A DNA stretch of 13,739 bases. It comes from Acetobacteraceae bacterium. Its GTDB lineage: Bacteria; Pseudomonadota; Alphaproteobacteria; Acetobacterales; Acetobacteraceae. Each line of letters begins with the position of its first letter. The stretch's first letter is position 1. The stretch is taken from positions 1-13,739 of the forward strand of contig DAICYU010000044.1 in NCBI GenBank assembly GCA_027311485.1, in the 5' to 3' direction. Positions 5,935-13,094 of the stretch are shown here, piece after piece. The notes beneath the pieces were generated by a model. It did not search any database, had not been told where the DNA came from, and worked only from the letters and a program-made list of their open reading frames with translations. The translations under genes and the position numbers were made by a program.

Positions 5935-7095
5935 TCAGTCGGCGGCGTCGGCGACTTCCTCCATGGGCTTCTTGCCGGCACGGATACGCTTGAGCGCCGT
6001 CTCCACATGCCGGCTGAACACGTATTCCGCCGGGCGCTGGTTATCCAGCGGGATGTCGGGCGTTGTCGGCCCTTCAGTGCGGATGCCGCGCAGCACCTGC
6101 GCCGCGGCGCGCCACGGCTTGCGGACGGTCTCGGCAACGGCACTGGCCTCATAGCCGGAATGAACCATGCAGCTCGCGCATTTTTCATAATTGCCGGTGC
6201 CGTAGCGATCCCAGTCGGTGCCCTCCATCAGTTCCTTGAAGGATTTGGCGTAGCCTTCACCCAGCAGGTAGCAGGGGCGCTGCCAACCGAAATAGGTGCG
6301 CGTCGGGTTGCCCCAGGGCGTGCACTTGAACGTCTGGTTGCCGGCCAGGAAGTCCAGGAACATCGAAGACTGGTTGAACGACCACTTCTTCTTCCACGTC
6401 CCTTTGCCCTGCAGCCGGAAGATGCCGCGGAACAATTCTTTGGTCCGGGACCGGTTCAGGAAGTGCGCCTGATCGGGTGCCCGCTCATACGCATAGCCGG
6501 GGGATACGGATATGCCATCGACCCCCATCGCCATGACGTCGTCGAAGAAGGCCGCGACCTTTTCCGGTTCGGCGTTGTTGAACAGGGTGCAGTTGATGAT
6601 GGTCCGGAAGCCGCGCCGCTTTGATTCGGCAATTGCCGCGACAGCCCGATCATACACGCCGTCCTGACAGACTGACTGGTCGTGCTCCTGCCGGGCGCCA
6701 TCCAGGTGGACCGACCAGGAGAACCACTTGCTGGGCTTGAACAGGTCCATCTTCTTTTCAAGCAGCAGCGCGTTGGTGCAGACGATCACGAATTTCTTGC
6801 GCGCGATCGCACCCTCGACAACTTTGTCGATCTCCTTGTGCAGCAGCGGCTCGCCACCGGCGATGACCACCACGGGGGCGCCGCATTCGTCGATCGCCTC
6901 CATGCACTCCTGCACGGACAGCCGCTGATTGAGGATCTCGGCCGGATAGTCGATCTTGCCGCAGCCGGCGCAGGCCAGGTTGCAGCGGAACAACGGCTCC
7001 AGCATCAGCACCAGCGGGTAGCGTTTATTGCCAACCAGATGCTGCTTTACGACATAAGCCCCAACGCGCAGGGCCTGATTCAAGGGAACAGACAT
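5935..7095 (-). CDS. hpnH: Adenosylhopane synthase, radical SAM protein HpnH
   Basis: The 386-residue protein is a radical SAM enzyme with the CxxxCxxC cluster motif CNLACAGC (C38, C42, C45) after the strand LVLMLEPLFR. The SAM-binding GGEP motif follows (VVIAGGEPLL, about 77-86), then a VHLDG strand. A C-terminal cysteine group (FKCTPWG, RPCYLLGEGY, YEKCASCMVHSGYEA) is typical of HpnH. HpnH is known to add the 5'-deoxyadenosyl radical to hopene, giving adenosylhopane, the first step of the extended C35 side chain. The start is firm: AAGGAG lies 7 nt upstream and overlaps the ispH stop codon, leaving an 11-nt gap, so translation is likely coupled. Length and motifs are normal and no damage is seen. 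HpnG, which acts next, is not in the window. Confidence 0.96.
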   Translation of the reverse strand: MSVPLNQALRVGAYVVKQHLVGNKRYPLVLMLEPLFRCNLACAGCGKIDYPAEILNQRLSVQECMEAIDECGAPVVVIAGGEPLLHKEIDKVVEGAIARKKFVIVCTNALLLEKKMDLFKPSKWFSWSVHLDGARQEHDQSVCQDGVYDRAVAAIAESKRRGFRTIINCTLFNNAEPEKVAAFFDDVMAMGVDGISVSPGYAYERAPDQAHFLNRSRTKELFRGIFRLQGKGTWKKKWSFNQSSMFLDFLAGNQTFKCTPWGNPTRTYFGWQRPCYLLGEGYAKSFKELMEGTDWDRYGTGNYEKCASCMVHSGYEASAVAETVRKPWRAAAQVLRGIRTEGPTTPDIPLDNQRPAEYVFSRHVETALKRIRAGKKPMEEVADAAD

Positions 7096-7106
7096 ACAGG
7101 CTCTCC

Positions 7107-8036
7107 TTAAGCGTCAGCGAGTTCCGCCGGGAACCGGAAACGGACATCCTCGGCGACCCCGTCCAGGGTGGACACCTCGATCTCACCAAAGCGGCGAAGT
7201 CCGTCCAGCACGCCTTGCACCAGCATTTCCGGGGCCGAGGCGCCGGCGGTAAGCCCGACCGACCCGATGCCCGCAAACCATTCCGGGCGCAAAGCATCGG
7301 AGTCGTCGATCAGGTACGACGGCTTGCCAAGTTCTTCGCCGATCTCTTTGAGGCGATTGGAATTCGATGAATTGCGAGACCCTACGACCAGGATCATGTC
7401 GACCCGCGTCGCCAGATCGCGCACCGCCTGCTGACGGTTCTGCGTCGCGTAGCAGATATCGCGGACGTCCGGACCAACGATCGTCGGGAACCGCTCCTTC
7501 AAGGCGTTGATGATCCCGCGCGTGTCATCAACCGACAGCGTGGTCTGGGTGATATAGGCCAGCTTGTCGGGGTCGGTGACCGCAAGCGCGGCCACATCCT
7601 CGATCGTTTGCACCAGGTGCACCCTGGCGGGAACCTGGCCGATCGTCCCTTCAACCTCGGCGTGGCCGGCATGGCCGACCAGCACGATCTCACGGTCCTG
7701 CCGGGCGTAGCGGCGGCCTTCGTTGTGAACCTTGGCAACCAGCGGGCAGGTGGCGTCAATCACCGGCAACCCGCGCTCCGCCGCGGCTTCCTCGACCCTC
7801 TTGGCCACGCCATGGGCGGAAAAGATGGTCATTGCGCCGGGCGGGATATCATCGAGATCATCGACGAATACGGCGCCACGCGTGCGTAGATCTTCCACGA
7901 CATGACGATTGTGCACGATCTCATGCCGCACATAGATCGGCGGACCGTATTTTTTCAGCGCCCGCTCGACGATCTCGATGGCCCTCTCCACTCCGGCGCA
8001 GAAGCCGCGTGGTTGAGCCAGGACGACACGAATCAT
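7107..8036 (-). CDS. ispH: 4-hydroxy-3-methylbut-2-enyl diphosphate reductase
   Basis: The 309-residue protein is the [4Fe-4S] enzyme of the last MEP step, reducing HMBPP to IPP and DMAPP. The three cluster-binding cysteines are visible at C13 (QPRGFCAGVERAI), C97 (IDATCPLVAKVHNEG) and C195 (DICYATQNRQQAV). The substrate-binding histidines lie in VRHEIVHNRHVV and the active-site glutamate in GHAGHAEVEGTIG (near 127). The diphosphate-binding SxN block VGSRNSSNSNRL and the C-terminal TAGASAPE are also present. GHAGHAEVEG has Ala where many homologues have Pro. ATG 8036 follows a GGAG site by 8-9 nt. It is the first gene of a two-gene unit with hpnH, placing C5-unit supply next to hopanoid tailoring. 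Confidence 0.97.
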   Translation of the reverse strand: MIRVVLAQPRGFCAGVERAIEIVERALKKYGPPIYVRHEIVHNRHVVEDLRTRGAVFVDDLDDIPPGAMTIFSAHGVAKRVEEAAAERGLPVIDATCPLVAKVHNEGRRYARQDREIVLVGHAGHAEVEGTIGQVPARVHLVQTIEDVAALAVTDPDKLAYITQTTLSVDDTRGIINALKERFPTIVGPDVRDICYATQNRQQAVRDLATRVDMILVVGSRNSSNSNRLKEIGEELGKPSYLIDDSDALRPEWFAGIGSVGLTAGASAPEMLVQGVLDGLRRFGEIEVSTLDGVAEDVRFRFPAELADA

Positions 8037-8359
8037 TTAGCAGTCTCCGCAGCGATTCCGGACCAATGCGGTCTGGATATGTCAGGTTACCCGGCGCGTC
8101 GCAACGCCTCCTCGGCGCGACACATGCCGCGACAGCTCCCAGAGCCGGCACATGGTGATCGCTTTCCGCGCCTGCCATCCCCGGGTTAAGCCAACGTTCG
8201 CGATTATCCCATTGTCTTCCCTATCACGGGGAAGTGCCTGTGGCAATTTTGCAACTATCTCTGGCTTCACGCGCGGTTAATCCTGTGCTTGATCGACTTG
8301 CATGTTATCGGCTGGGACCTGCGCCCCGATATGGCGAGTCCGTTGCTGAAGAGGCTAAT
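8037..8359. other. Divergent regulatory region between ispH and ispA (323 bp)
   Basis: No gene is supported here, although the ispA frame stays open back to GTG 8234 (42 extra codons without family resemblance). Two structures are visible. An imperfect 7-bp stem lies at 8058-8076 (CCGGACC/GGTCTGG) in the presumed ispH leader. A 6-bp hairpin lies at 8216-8234 (CTTCCC/GGGAAG). Both transcription units must start in this region. I found no convincing plus-strand -35/-10 pair for ispA and no known riboswitch. Confidence 0.6.
8076..8104 (-). promoter_or_regulatory. Weak candidate promoter for ispH-hpnH
   Basis: On the minus strand TTGCGA (8104-8099) and CATATC (8081-8076) are spaced by exactly 17 nt and would start transcription about 33 nt before ispH. 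The -35 matches consensus at 4 of 6 and the -10 at only 3 of 6, so this is a position guess. Confidence 0.25.
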
Positions 8360-9271
8360 GTGTCAACTGACGGCTACACTTCCCTGGTCGATCTGCCAAA
8401 TGAGATGGCACGCGTCGCGATGATCGTTGAGCAGGCGCTCGAGGTTCTGCTGCCTGACACCGACGGTGCCGAAGGGCGCCTGGCGGAAGCCATGCGCTAC
8501 GCCACACTGGGCGGCGGCAAGCGGCTGCGGGCTTTTCTGGTGATGGAATCGGCCTCGCTGTTCGCCGTCAGCGAAACCTGCGCCGCCCGGGTCGCAGCGT
8601 CGGTCGAGATGTTGCACGCCTATTCGCTGGCGCATGACGACCTACCGGCGATGGACAACGACGACATGCGGCGTGGCAAACCGAGCACACATCGCGCATT
8701 CGACGAGGCAACCGCCATTCTGGCCGGCGACGCGCTGCAATGCCGCGCGTTCGAGATATTGGCGGAACACGACACCCACTCCGACTCCCTCGCACGCTGC
8801 GAGCTTGTCGCCGCACTGGGCGCCGCGGCCGGGGCGAAAGGAATGGCGGGCGGACAGATGATCGACATGCTGGCGGAAGGGCAGGTTCTGGATGGACCCG
8901 CCGTCACCCGCCTGCAGGCGTTGAAGACCGGGCGGTTGATCCAGTACAGCGCGGAAGCCGGTGCAATCCTGGGGCGCGCGCCGTCGCACCAGCGGCACCT
9001 GCTGGCGGCGTACGGCCGTGACCTGGGGGCTGCGTTTCAGATCGCCGATGACTTGCTGGATGTCGAAGGCGAAACAGCTGAAATCGGCAAGACCGTCGGC
9101 AAGGACGCCGCCGCGGGAAAAGCCACGATGGTGTCCGTCCTCGGCGTCGAACGGGCCAGAGCGCATGCCGATATGCTGGCCCAGCAGGCGGCAAGCCATC
9201 TCGATGGCTTCGGACCGCGTGCGGCCAACCTGCGGGCGCTCGCCGCCTTTGTCGTGGCACGCCGGAACTGA
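8360..9271 (+). CDS. ispA: Farnesyl diphosphate synthase (class II polyprenyl synthetase)
   Basis: From GTG 8360 the protein has 303 residues, normal for bacterial IspA, which condenses DMAPP with two IPP to farnesyl diphosphate, the squalene precursor. Seen in order are GGGKRLRAFLV (51-61), the first aspartate-rich motif DDLPAMDNDDMRRGK (93-107), GGQMIDM, the KTGRLI block, and the second motif FQIADDLLDVEG (227-238). Tyr at the fifth position before the first motif (Y88 in HAYSLAHDD) is the usual feature of FPP synthases. The start is uncertain: GAGG lies 5 nt before GTG 8360, and the frame is open back to GTG 8234, which would add 42 unlike residues. No xseB precedes it, although xseB-ispA-dxs is a frequent arrangement. 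Dxs begins 18 bp downstream. Confidence 0.93.
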   Translation: MSTDGYTSLVDLPNEMARVAMIVEQALEVLLPDTDGAEGRLAEAMRYATLGGGKRLRAFLVMESASLFAVSETCAARVAASVEMLHAYSLAHDDLPAMDNDDMRRGKPSTHRAFDEATAILAGDALQCRAFEILAEHDTHSDSLARCELVAALGAAAGAKGMAGGQMIDMLAEGQVLDGPAVTRLQALKTGRLIQYSAEAGAILGRAPSHQRHLLAAYGRDLGAAFQIADDLLDVEGETAEIGKTVGKDAAAGKATMVSVLGVERARAHADMLAQQAASHLDGFGPRAANLRALAAFVVARRN

Positions 9272-9289
9272 GCGACAACAGGAGCTTCG

Positions 9290-11278
9290 ATGAGTCCACT
9301 CACCACACCGTTGCTCGACCGGGTTCGTTATCCGGACGATCTGCGCAATTTTTCGCCGGAGCAGCTGCGTCAGCTTGCCGATGAACTGCGTGCGGAAACG
9401 GTCGATGCCGTCTCGGTCACCGGCGGGCACCTCGGCGCCTCGCTGGGCGTGGTGGAGCTGACTGTGGCCATCCACGCCGTGTTCGACACGCCGTCCGACC
9501 GGCTGATCTGGGACGTGGGCCATCAGGCCTACCCGCACAAAATCCTGACCGGACGGCGCGATCGCATTCGCACGCTGCGGCAGGGCGACGGCCTGTCCGG
9601 GTTCACCAAACGGTCGGAAAGCGAATACGACCCGTTCGGTGCGGCGCATTCCTCCACCTCCATTTCCGCCGGCCTGGGCATGGCAGTGGCGCGCGATCTG
9701 AAAACCGCCCGTTACGAGTCCGCCAGCGAATCGGAGCGCGCGGCGCTGAGTTTGCAGCGTGATGACCGTAATGTGATCTGTGTCATCGGCGACGGCGCGA
9801 TGAGTGCCGGCATGGCCTACGAGGCGATGAACAACGCCGGTGCCCTGCGATCACGGCTGATCGTGATCCTGAACGACAACGACATGTCGATCGCGCCGCC
9901 TGTCGGTGCCATGAGCGCCTATCTGTCGCGGCTGATGTCGTCACGCAGCTTCCTGTCGCTGCGCGAACTCGGCGCCAAGATGGCCAAGCGCTTTCCGCGC
10001 GGCATCGAACGCACCGCCCGCCGGGCCGAGGAATATGCCCGCGGCATCCTGACCGGCGGTACGCTGTTCGAGGAGCTTGGCTTCTACTATGTCGGCCCGA
10101 TCGACGGTCATAACCTGGATCACCTGCTGCCTGTCCTGCGCAACGTGCGCGAGGCCGAGGAAGCAGGCCCTATCCTGGTCCACGCCATCACCGTCAAAGG
10201 CAAAGGCTATGCACCGGCGGAGCGCTCGGCCGACAAGTATCACGGCGTATCCAAGTTCAACGTCATCACCGGGGAGCAGGCGAAGGCGCCGCCCGGGCCG
10301 CCGAGCTACACGAAGGTTTTCGCTGACGCGTTGATCCAGCAGGCGCAGCAGGACCCAACGATTGTCGCCATTACCGCGGCGATGCCATCCGGTACCGGCC
10401 TGGACCGTTTCCAGAAATCGTTCCCGGACCGCACCTTCGACGTCGGTATTGCCGAACAGCATGCCGTTACTTTCGCGGCCGGCCTGGCGACCGAGGGCAT
10501 GAAGCCGTTCTGCGCCATCTATTCGACGTTCCTTCAGCGTGCTTACGACCAGATCGTTCATGACGTGGCGCTGCAATCGCTGCCGGTGCGGTTCGCCATG
10601 GACCGCGCCGGGTATGTCGGCGCCGATGGCGCGACCCATGCCGGCAGCTTCGACCTGGCCTATCTGGGTTGCCTGCCGAACATGGTGCTGATGGCGCCGG
10701 CGGATGAGGCGGAGCTTGTGCACACGGTCGCCACAGCCGTGACCATCAACGACCGGCCGAGCGGCTTCCGCTATCCACGGGGCGAGGGGACAGGGGTGGC
10801 GTTGCCCGCGATGGGTGAAGCCTGGCAGATCGGCAAGGGCAGGGTGCTGCGTGAAGGATCCAATATTGCGATCCTGTCGCTGGGAACCCGGCTGGGGGAT
10901 GCGCTGAAGGCTGCCGACGAGCTGGCCGCGCGCGGCTTTCCGGCCACGGTCGCGGACGCCCGATTCGCCAAGCCGATCGACACCGCGCTGATCGAGCAGC
11001 TTGCGCGTCATCACGAAGTATTGATCACGATCGAAGAAGCTTCCATTGGCGGCTTCAGTTCCCAGGTCATGCATCATCTGGCGTGGAAAGGTCTGCTCGA
11101 TTCCGGCGTGAAGGTCCGCCCGATGGTGATGCCGGACCGCTACATCGATCACGACTCCCAGACGAAGCAACTTGCGGAGGCTGGACTGTCCGCCCGCGAT
11201 ATCGTCGCGACGGCGCTGGCAGCGGTCGGAATTGAACTGCCTGCATCCGGGACGGCAAAGCTCATCACATCACGATGA
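9290..11278 (+). CDS. dxs: 1-deoxy-D-xylulose-5-phosphate synthase
   Basis: This 662-residue ThDP enzyme makes DXP from pyruvate and glyceraldehyde 3-phosphate, the committing step of the MEP pathway. Key residues are visible: H47 in TGGHLGASLG, DVGHQAYPHKILTGR (75-89), the ThDP/Mg motif starting GDGAMSAGMAYEAMNNAG (167-184), the catalytic Glu E389 in DVGIAEQHAVTFAAG, and DRAGYVGADGATHAGSFD (438-454). Between AVARDLK and NVICVIGDG it has about 17 more residues than E. coli Dxs (roughly 138-156), a Ser/Glu/Arg-rich stretch. This explains why it is longer than the usual 620-640. AGGAG lies 5 nt before ATG 9290. The gene starts 18 bp after ispA, and its stop overlaps the hpnM start by ATGA, so both are part of one operon with the hopanoid genes. 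Confidence 0.97.
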   Translation: MSPLTTPLLDRVRYPDDLRNFSPEQLRQLADELRAETVDAVSVTGGHLGASLGVVELTVAIHAVFDTPSDRLIWDVGHQAYPHKILTGRRDRIRTLRQGDGLSGFTKRSESEYDPFGAAHSSTSISAGLGMAVARDLKTARYESASESERAALSLQRDDRNVICVIGDGAMSAGMAYEAMNNAGALRSRLIVILNDNDMSIAPPVGAMSAYLSRLMSSRSFLSLRELGAKMAKRFPRGIERTARRAEEYARGILTGGTLFEELGFYYVGPIDGHNLDHLLPVLRNVREAEEAGPILVHAITVKGKGYAPAERSADKYHGVSKFNVITGEQAKAPPGPPSYTKVFADALIQQAQQDPTIVAITAAMPSGTGLDRFQKSFPDRTFDVGIAEQHAVTFAAGLATEGMKPFCAIYSTFLQRAYDQIVHDVALQSLPVRFAMDRAGYVGADGATHAGSFDLAYLGCLPNMVLMAPADEAELVHTVATAVTINDRPSGFRYPRGEGTGVALPAMGEAWQIGKGRVLREGSNIAILSLGTRLGDALKAADELAARGFPATVADARFAKPIDTALIEQLARHHEVLITIEEASIGGFSSQVMHHLAWKGLLDSGVKVRPMVMPDRYIDHDSQTKQLAEAGLSARDIVATALAAVGIELPASGTAKLITSR

Positions 11279-11931
11279 ACCTTCCCCTTCTCCGCGGCCT
11301 CGCCGGCACCCGCCGCAACCTTCTGTTCACCGCCGTGGTATTGGCAACCACGGCGGCGTTGCCTGCCGTCGGCGCCGAGGCTCCGGACGGGCTCGATGCG
11401 CCCCTGCGCCGTCTCTACAGCGCGTTGGAGACGGTGATGCGGTCGGGTCACGACACGCCGTTCCCGCGGCGCTTCGATAAACTCGCGCCGGTGGTGGAGC
11501 AGGTTTTCGATCTGCAAACCGTTCTGAAGCTGTCGATCGGTCCGCGATGGGACAGCCTGAATGCTGAAGCGCAGGCGCGCCTGCTTCAGGTCTATCGGCG
11601 CTTTATCGTCGCCACCTACGTTGCCAACTTCGACAGCTACGACGGTCAGCGGTTCGAAATCCTGCCCGGGGTGCGTGATTCAGGTTCCGATCGGATTGTC
11701 GCGACCGAGATCGTCACCAGCAACGGTGACCGTCAGCGGCTGGATTACCTGCTGCGGAATGAGAATGGCACTTGGCGCGCCGTGGACATCCTGTTGGACG
11801 GTTCGATTAGCCGGGTCGCGGTTCAGCGCTCGGATTTTCGCAAGATCCTGGCCAGCGGCGATGTCGATGTCCTGATTGCCAACCTGCGCCGGAAGATCTC
11901 CGATCTCTCGGACGGTACCCTCGATTCATGA
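11275..11931 (+). CDS. hpnM: Periplasmic MlaC/Ttg2D-family lipid carrier HpnM
   Basis: The 218-residue product is an exported protein. Arg13-Arg14 and a hydrophobic run (16-32) end at VGA (32-34), a signal-peptidase I site; TRRNLLF is loosely Tat-like, but Sec export is the default reading. The mature part resembles MlaC (toluene tolerance Ttg2D) proteins: a long helix pair with LDAPLRRLYSALETVM, VVEQVFDLQTVLKLSIG, then RLLQVYRRFIVATYVANFDSY and a beta-rich segment with DYLLRNENGTWRAVDIL. MlaC carries phospholipids across the periplasm. HpnM is the hopanoid-cluster paralogue, thought to act in moving hopanoids toward the outer membrane, though its cargo is less settled. The start and stop overlap dxs and hpnI by 4 bp each (ATGA), which implies coupled translation. 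Confidence 0.92.
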   Translation: MNLPLLRGLAGTRRNLLFTAVVLATTAALPAVGAEAPDGLDAPLRRLYSALETVMRSGHDTPFPRRFDKLAPVVEQVFDLQTVLKLSIGPRWDSLNAEAQARLLQVYRRFIVATYVANFDSYDGQRFEILPGVRDSGSDRIVATEIVTSNGDRQRLDYLLRNENGTWRAVDILLDGSISRVAVQRSDFRKILASGDVDVLIANLRRKISDLSDGTLDS

Positions 11932-13094
11932 TCTCCTTGCTGGCGATTCCGGTCGCCTGCGGCGTGGTCCAGTCCCTCGCGGCGAGCCTGTTGGTGGCAC
12001 GATGGGTGCGTCGGCCGATTCAGCGTTCGGCTGAGCGGCCTCCGGTGACCGTGTTGAAGCCGCTGTACGGCACTGAACCGTTGCTGGAGCAGGCGCTGGC
12101 CACCTTGTGCCAGCAGGACTACCCCGACTGGCAGATCGTGTTCGGGGTCCAGGACCCTGAAGACCCGGCCGTCGCGGTGGTGGAGCGGCTGCGCATCCGG
12201 TTTCCCCACGTTGCCATGTCGCTGGTCGTCGACCACGCCCGCCATGGCGCGAACGGGAAGGTCAGCAACCTGATCAATATGTTCCCGGCCGCGCGGCACG
12301 ATGTCGTTGTCATCGCCGACTCCGACGTGCATGCAGGCCCGGATTACCTGGAACGGCTGGTCGCCGCGTTGGGGCAGCCCGGCGTTGGCTTGGTCACGAC
12401 GTTATATGCCGGCCTGCCGGCGACACAGGCCTGGGCTGCCCGTCTGGGTGCCACCCAGATCACGCACGGTTTCCTGCCCAGTGCCGTGCTGGCACGCGCA
12501 TTGGGGCGGCGGGATTGTCTGGGCGCCACCATGTGCCTGCGGCGGGCCGACCTGCAACGCATCGGCGGGCTGCCAGCATTGGCCGACCATCTGGCGGACG
12601 ATCAGGTATTGGGGCGCCGGATCGCCGCATTGGGCCTGGATGTGGTGCTGGCGCAGACCGTCGTCCTGACGACCGTCCCGGAAGGCAGCCTGCGCGACCT
12701 GTTCGTTCATGAATTGCGGTGGGCGCGGACCATCCGCGCGCTTGAGCCGGTCGGCTTTGCAGCATCTGTGCTGCAGTATCCGCTGGCCTGGAGCGTGTTG
12801 GCCGTTGTGCTGTCCGGTGCCGCACCCTGGTCACTCGGCTTGTTTACACTGGCCTGGGTGCTGCGGGCGATCGCAGCCATCGGCGTTGACAGCGCCTTTT
12901 CCGACGGTGAGACGCTTGCATTCTCCTGTCCGGTCTGGCTTTTGCCGCTGCGAGACATCTTGTCCGTTATTGTCATGATGGCCAGCTATGGTGGGCGCCG
13001 CGTTATCTGGCGCGGCCATGGGCTGGAAGCGGACACGCCGGGGCGATTTGCCGCACCGGCGCCGTATCCATTCGAGGAATCAAACGCGCGATGA
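11928..13094 (+). CDS. hpnI: Hopanoid biosynthesis glycosyltransferase HpnI
   Basis: The 388-residue protein is a membrane GT2/GT21-type glycosyltransferase resembling ceramide glucosyltransferase. An N-terminal membrane segment (about 3-25) is followed by the catalytic domain. That domain has VTVLKPLYGTEPLLE (40-54), VFGVQDPEDP with the first Asp (71-80), the DSD motif (131-133), an ADDQVLGRR block with the third acidic motif (223-231) and HELRW (261-265), the D-D-D-xxxRW set of this fold. Three hydrophobic segments follow (about 278-298, 302-322, 333-353). HpnI is reported to transfer an N-acetylhexosamine from a UDP-sugar to bacteriohopanetetrol. HpnK then deacetylates the product and HpnJ reshapes the sugar to the cyclitol ether. 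It overlaps hpnM and hpnJ by 4 bp on either side. Confidence 0.95.
   Translation: MISLLAIPVACGVVQSLAASLLVARWVRRPIQRSAERPPVTVLKPLYGTEPLLEQALATLCQQDYPDWQIVFGVQDPEDPAVAVVERLRIRFPHVAMSLVVDHARHGANGKVSNLINMFPAARHDVVVIADSDVHAGPDYLERLVAALGQPGVGLVTTLYAGLPATQAWAARLGATQITHGFLPSAVLARALGRRDCLGATMCLRRADLQRIGGLPALADHLADDQVLGRRIAALGLDVVLAQTVVLTTVPEGSLRDLFVHELRWARTIRALEPVGFAASVLQYPLAWSVLAVVLSGAAPWSLGLFTLAWVLRAIAAIGVDSAFSDGETLAFSCPVWLLPLRDILSVIVMMASYGGRRVIWRGHGLEADTPGRFAAPAPYPFEESNAR

Noticed and set aside
5908..6624. Plus-strand open frame (238 codons) opposite hpnH
   Set aside because: It begins inside the hpnH terminator and is antisense to the radical SAM gene; no independent support.
8642..9649. Minus-strand open frame (335 codons) across ispA and dxs
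   Set aside because: It covers two real genes and their junction on the opposite strand, and shows no family motif.
9941..11170. Long minus-strand open frame (409 codons) opposite dxs
   Set aside because: It is antisense to a fully motif-supported dxs, has no family resemblance, is Arg/Gly/His-rich as expected from reverse reading of GC-rich codons, and has no ribosome site.
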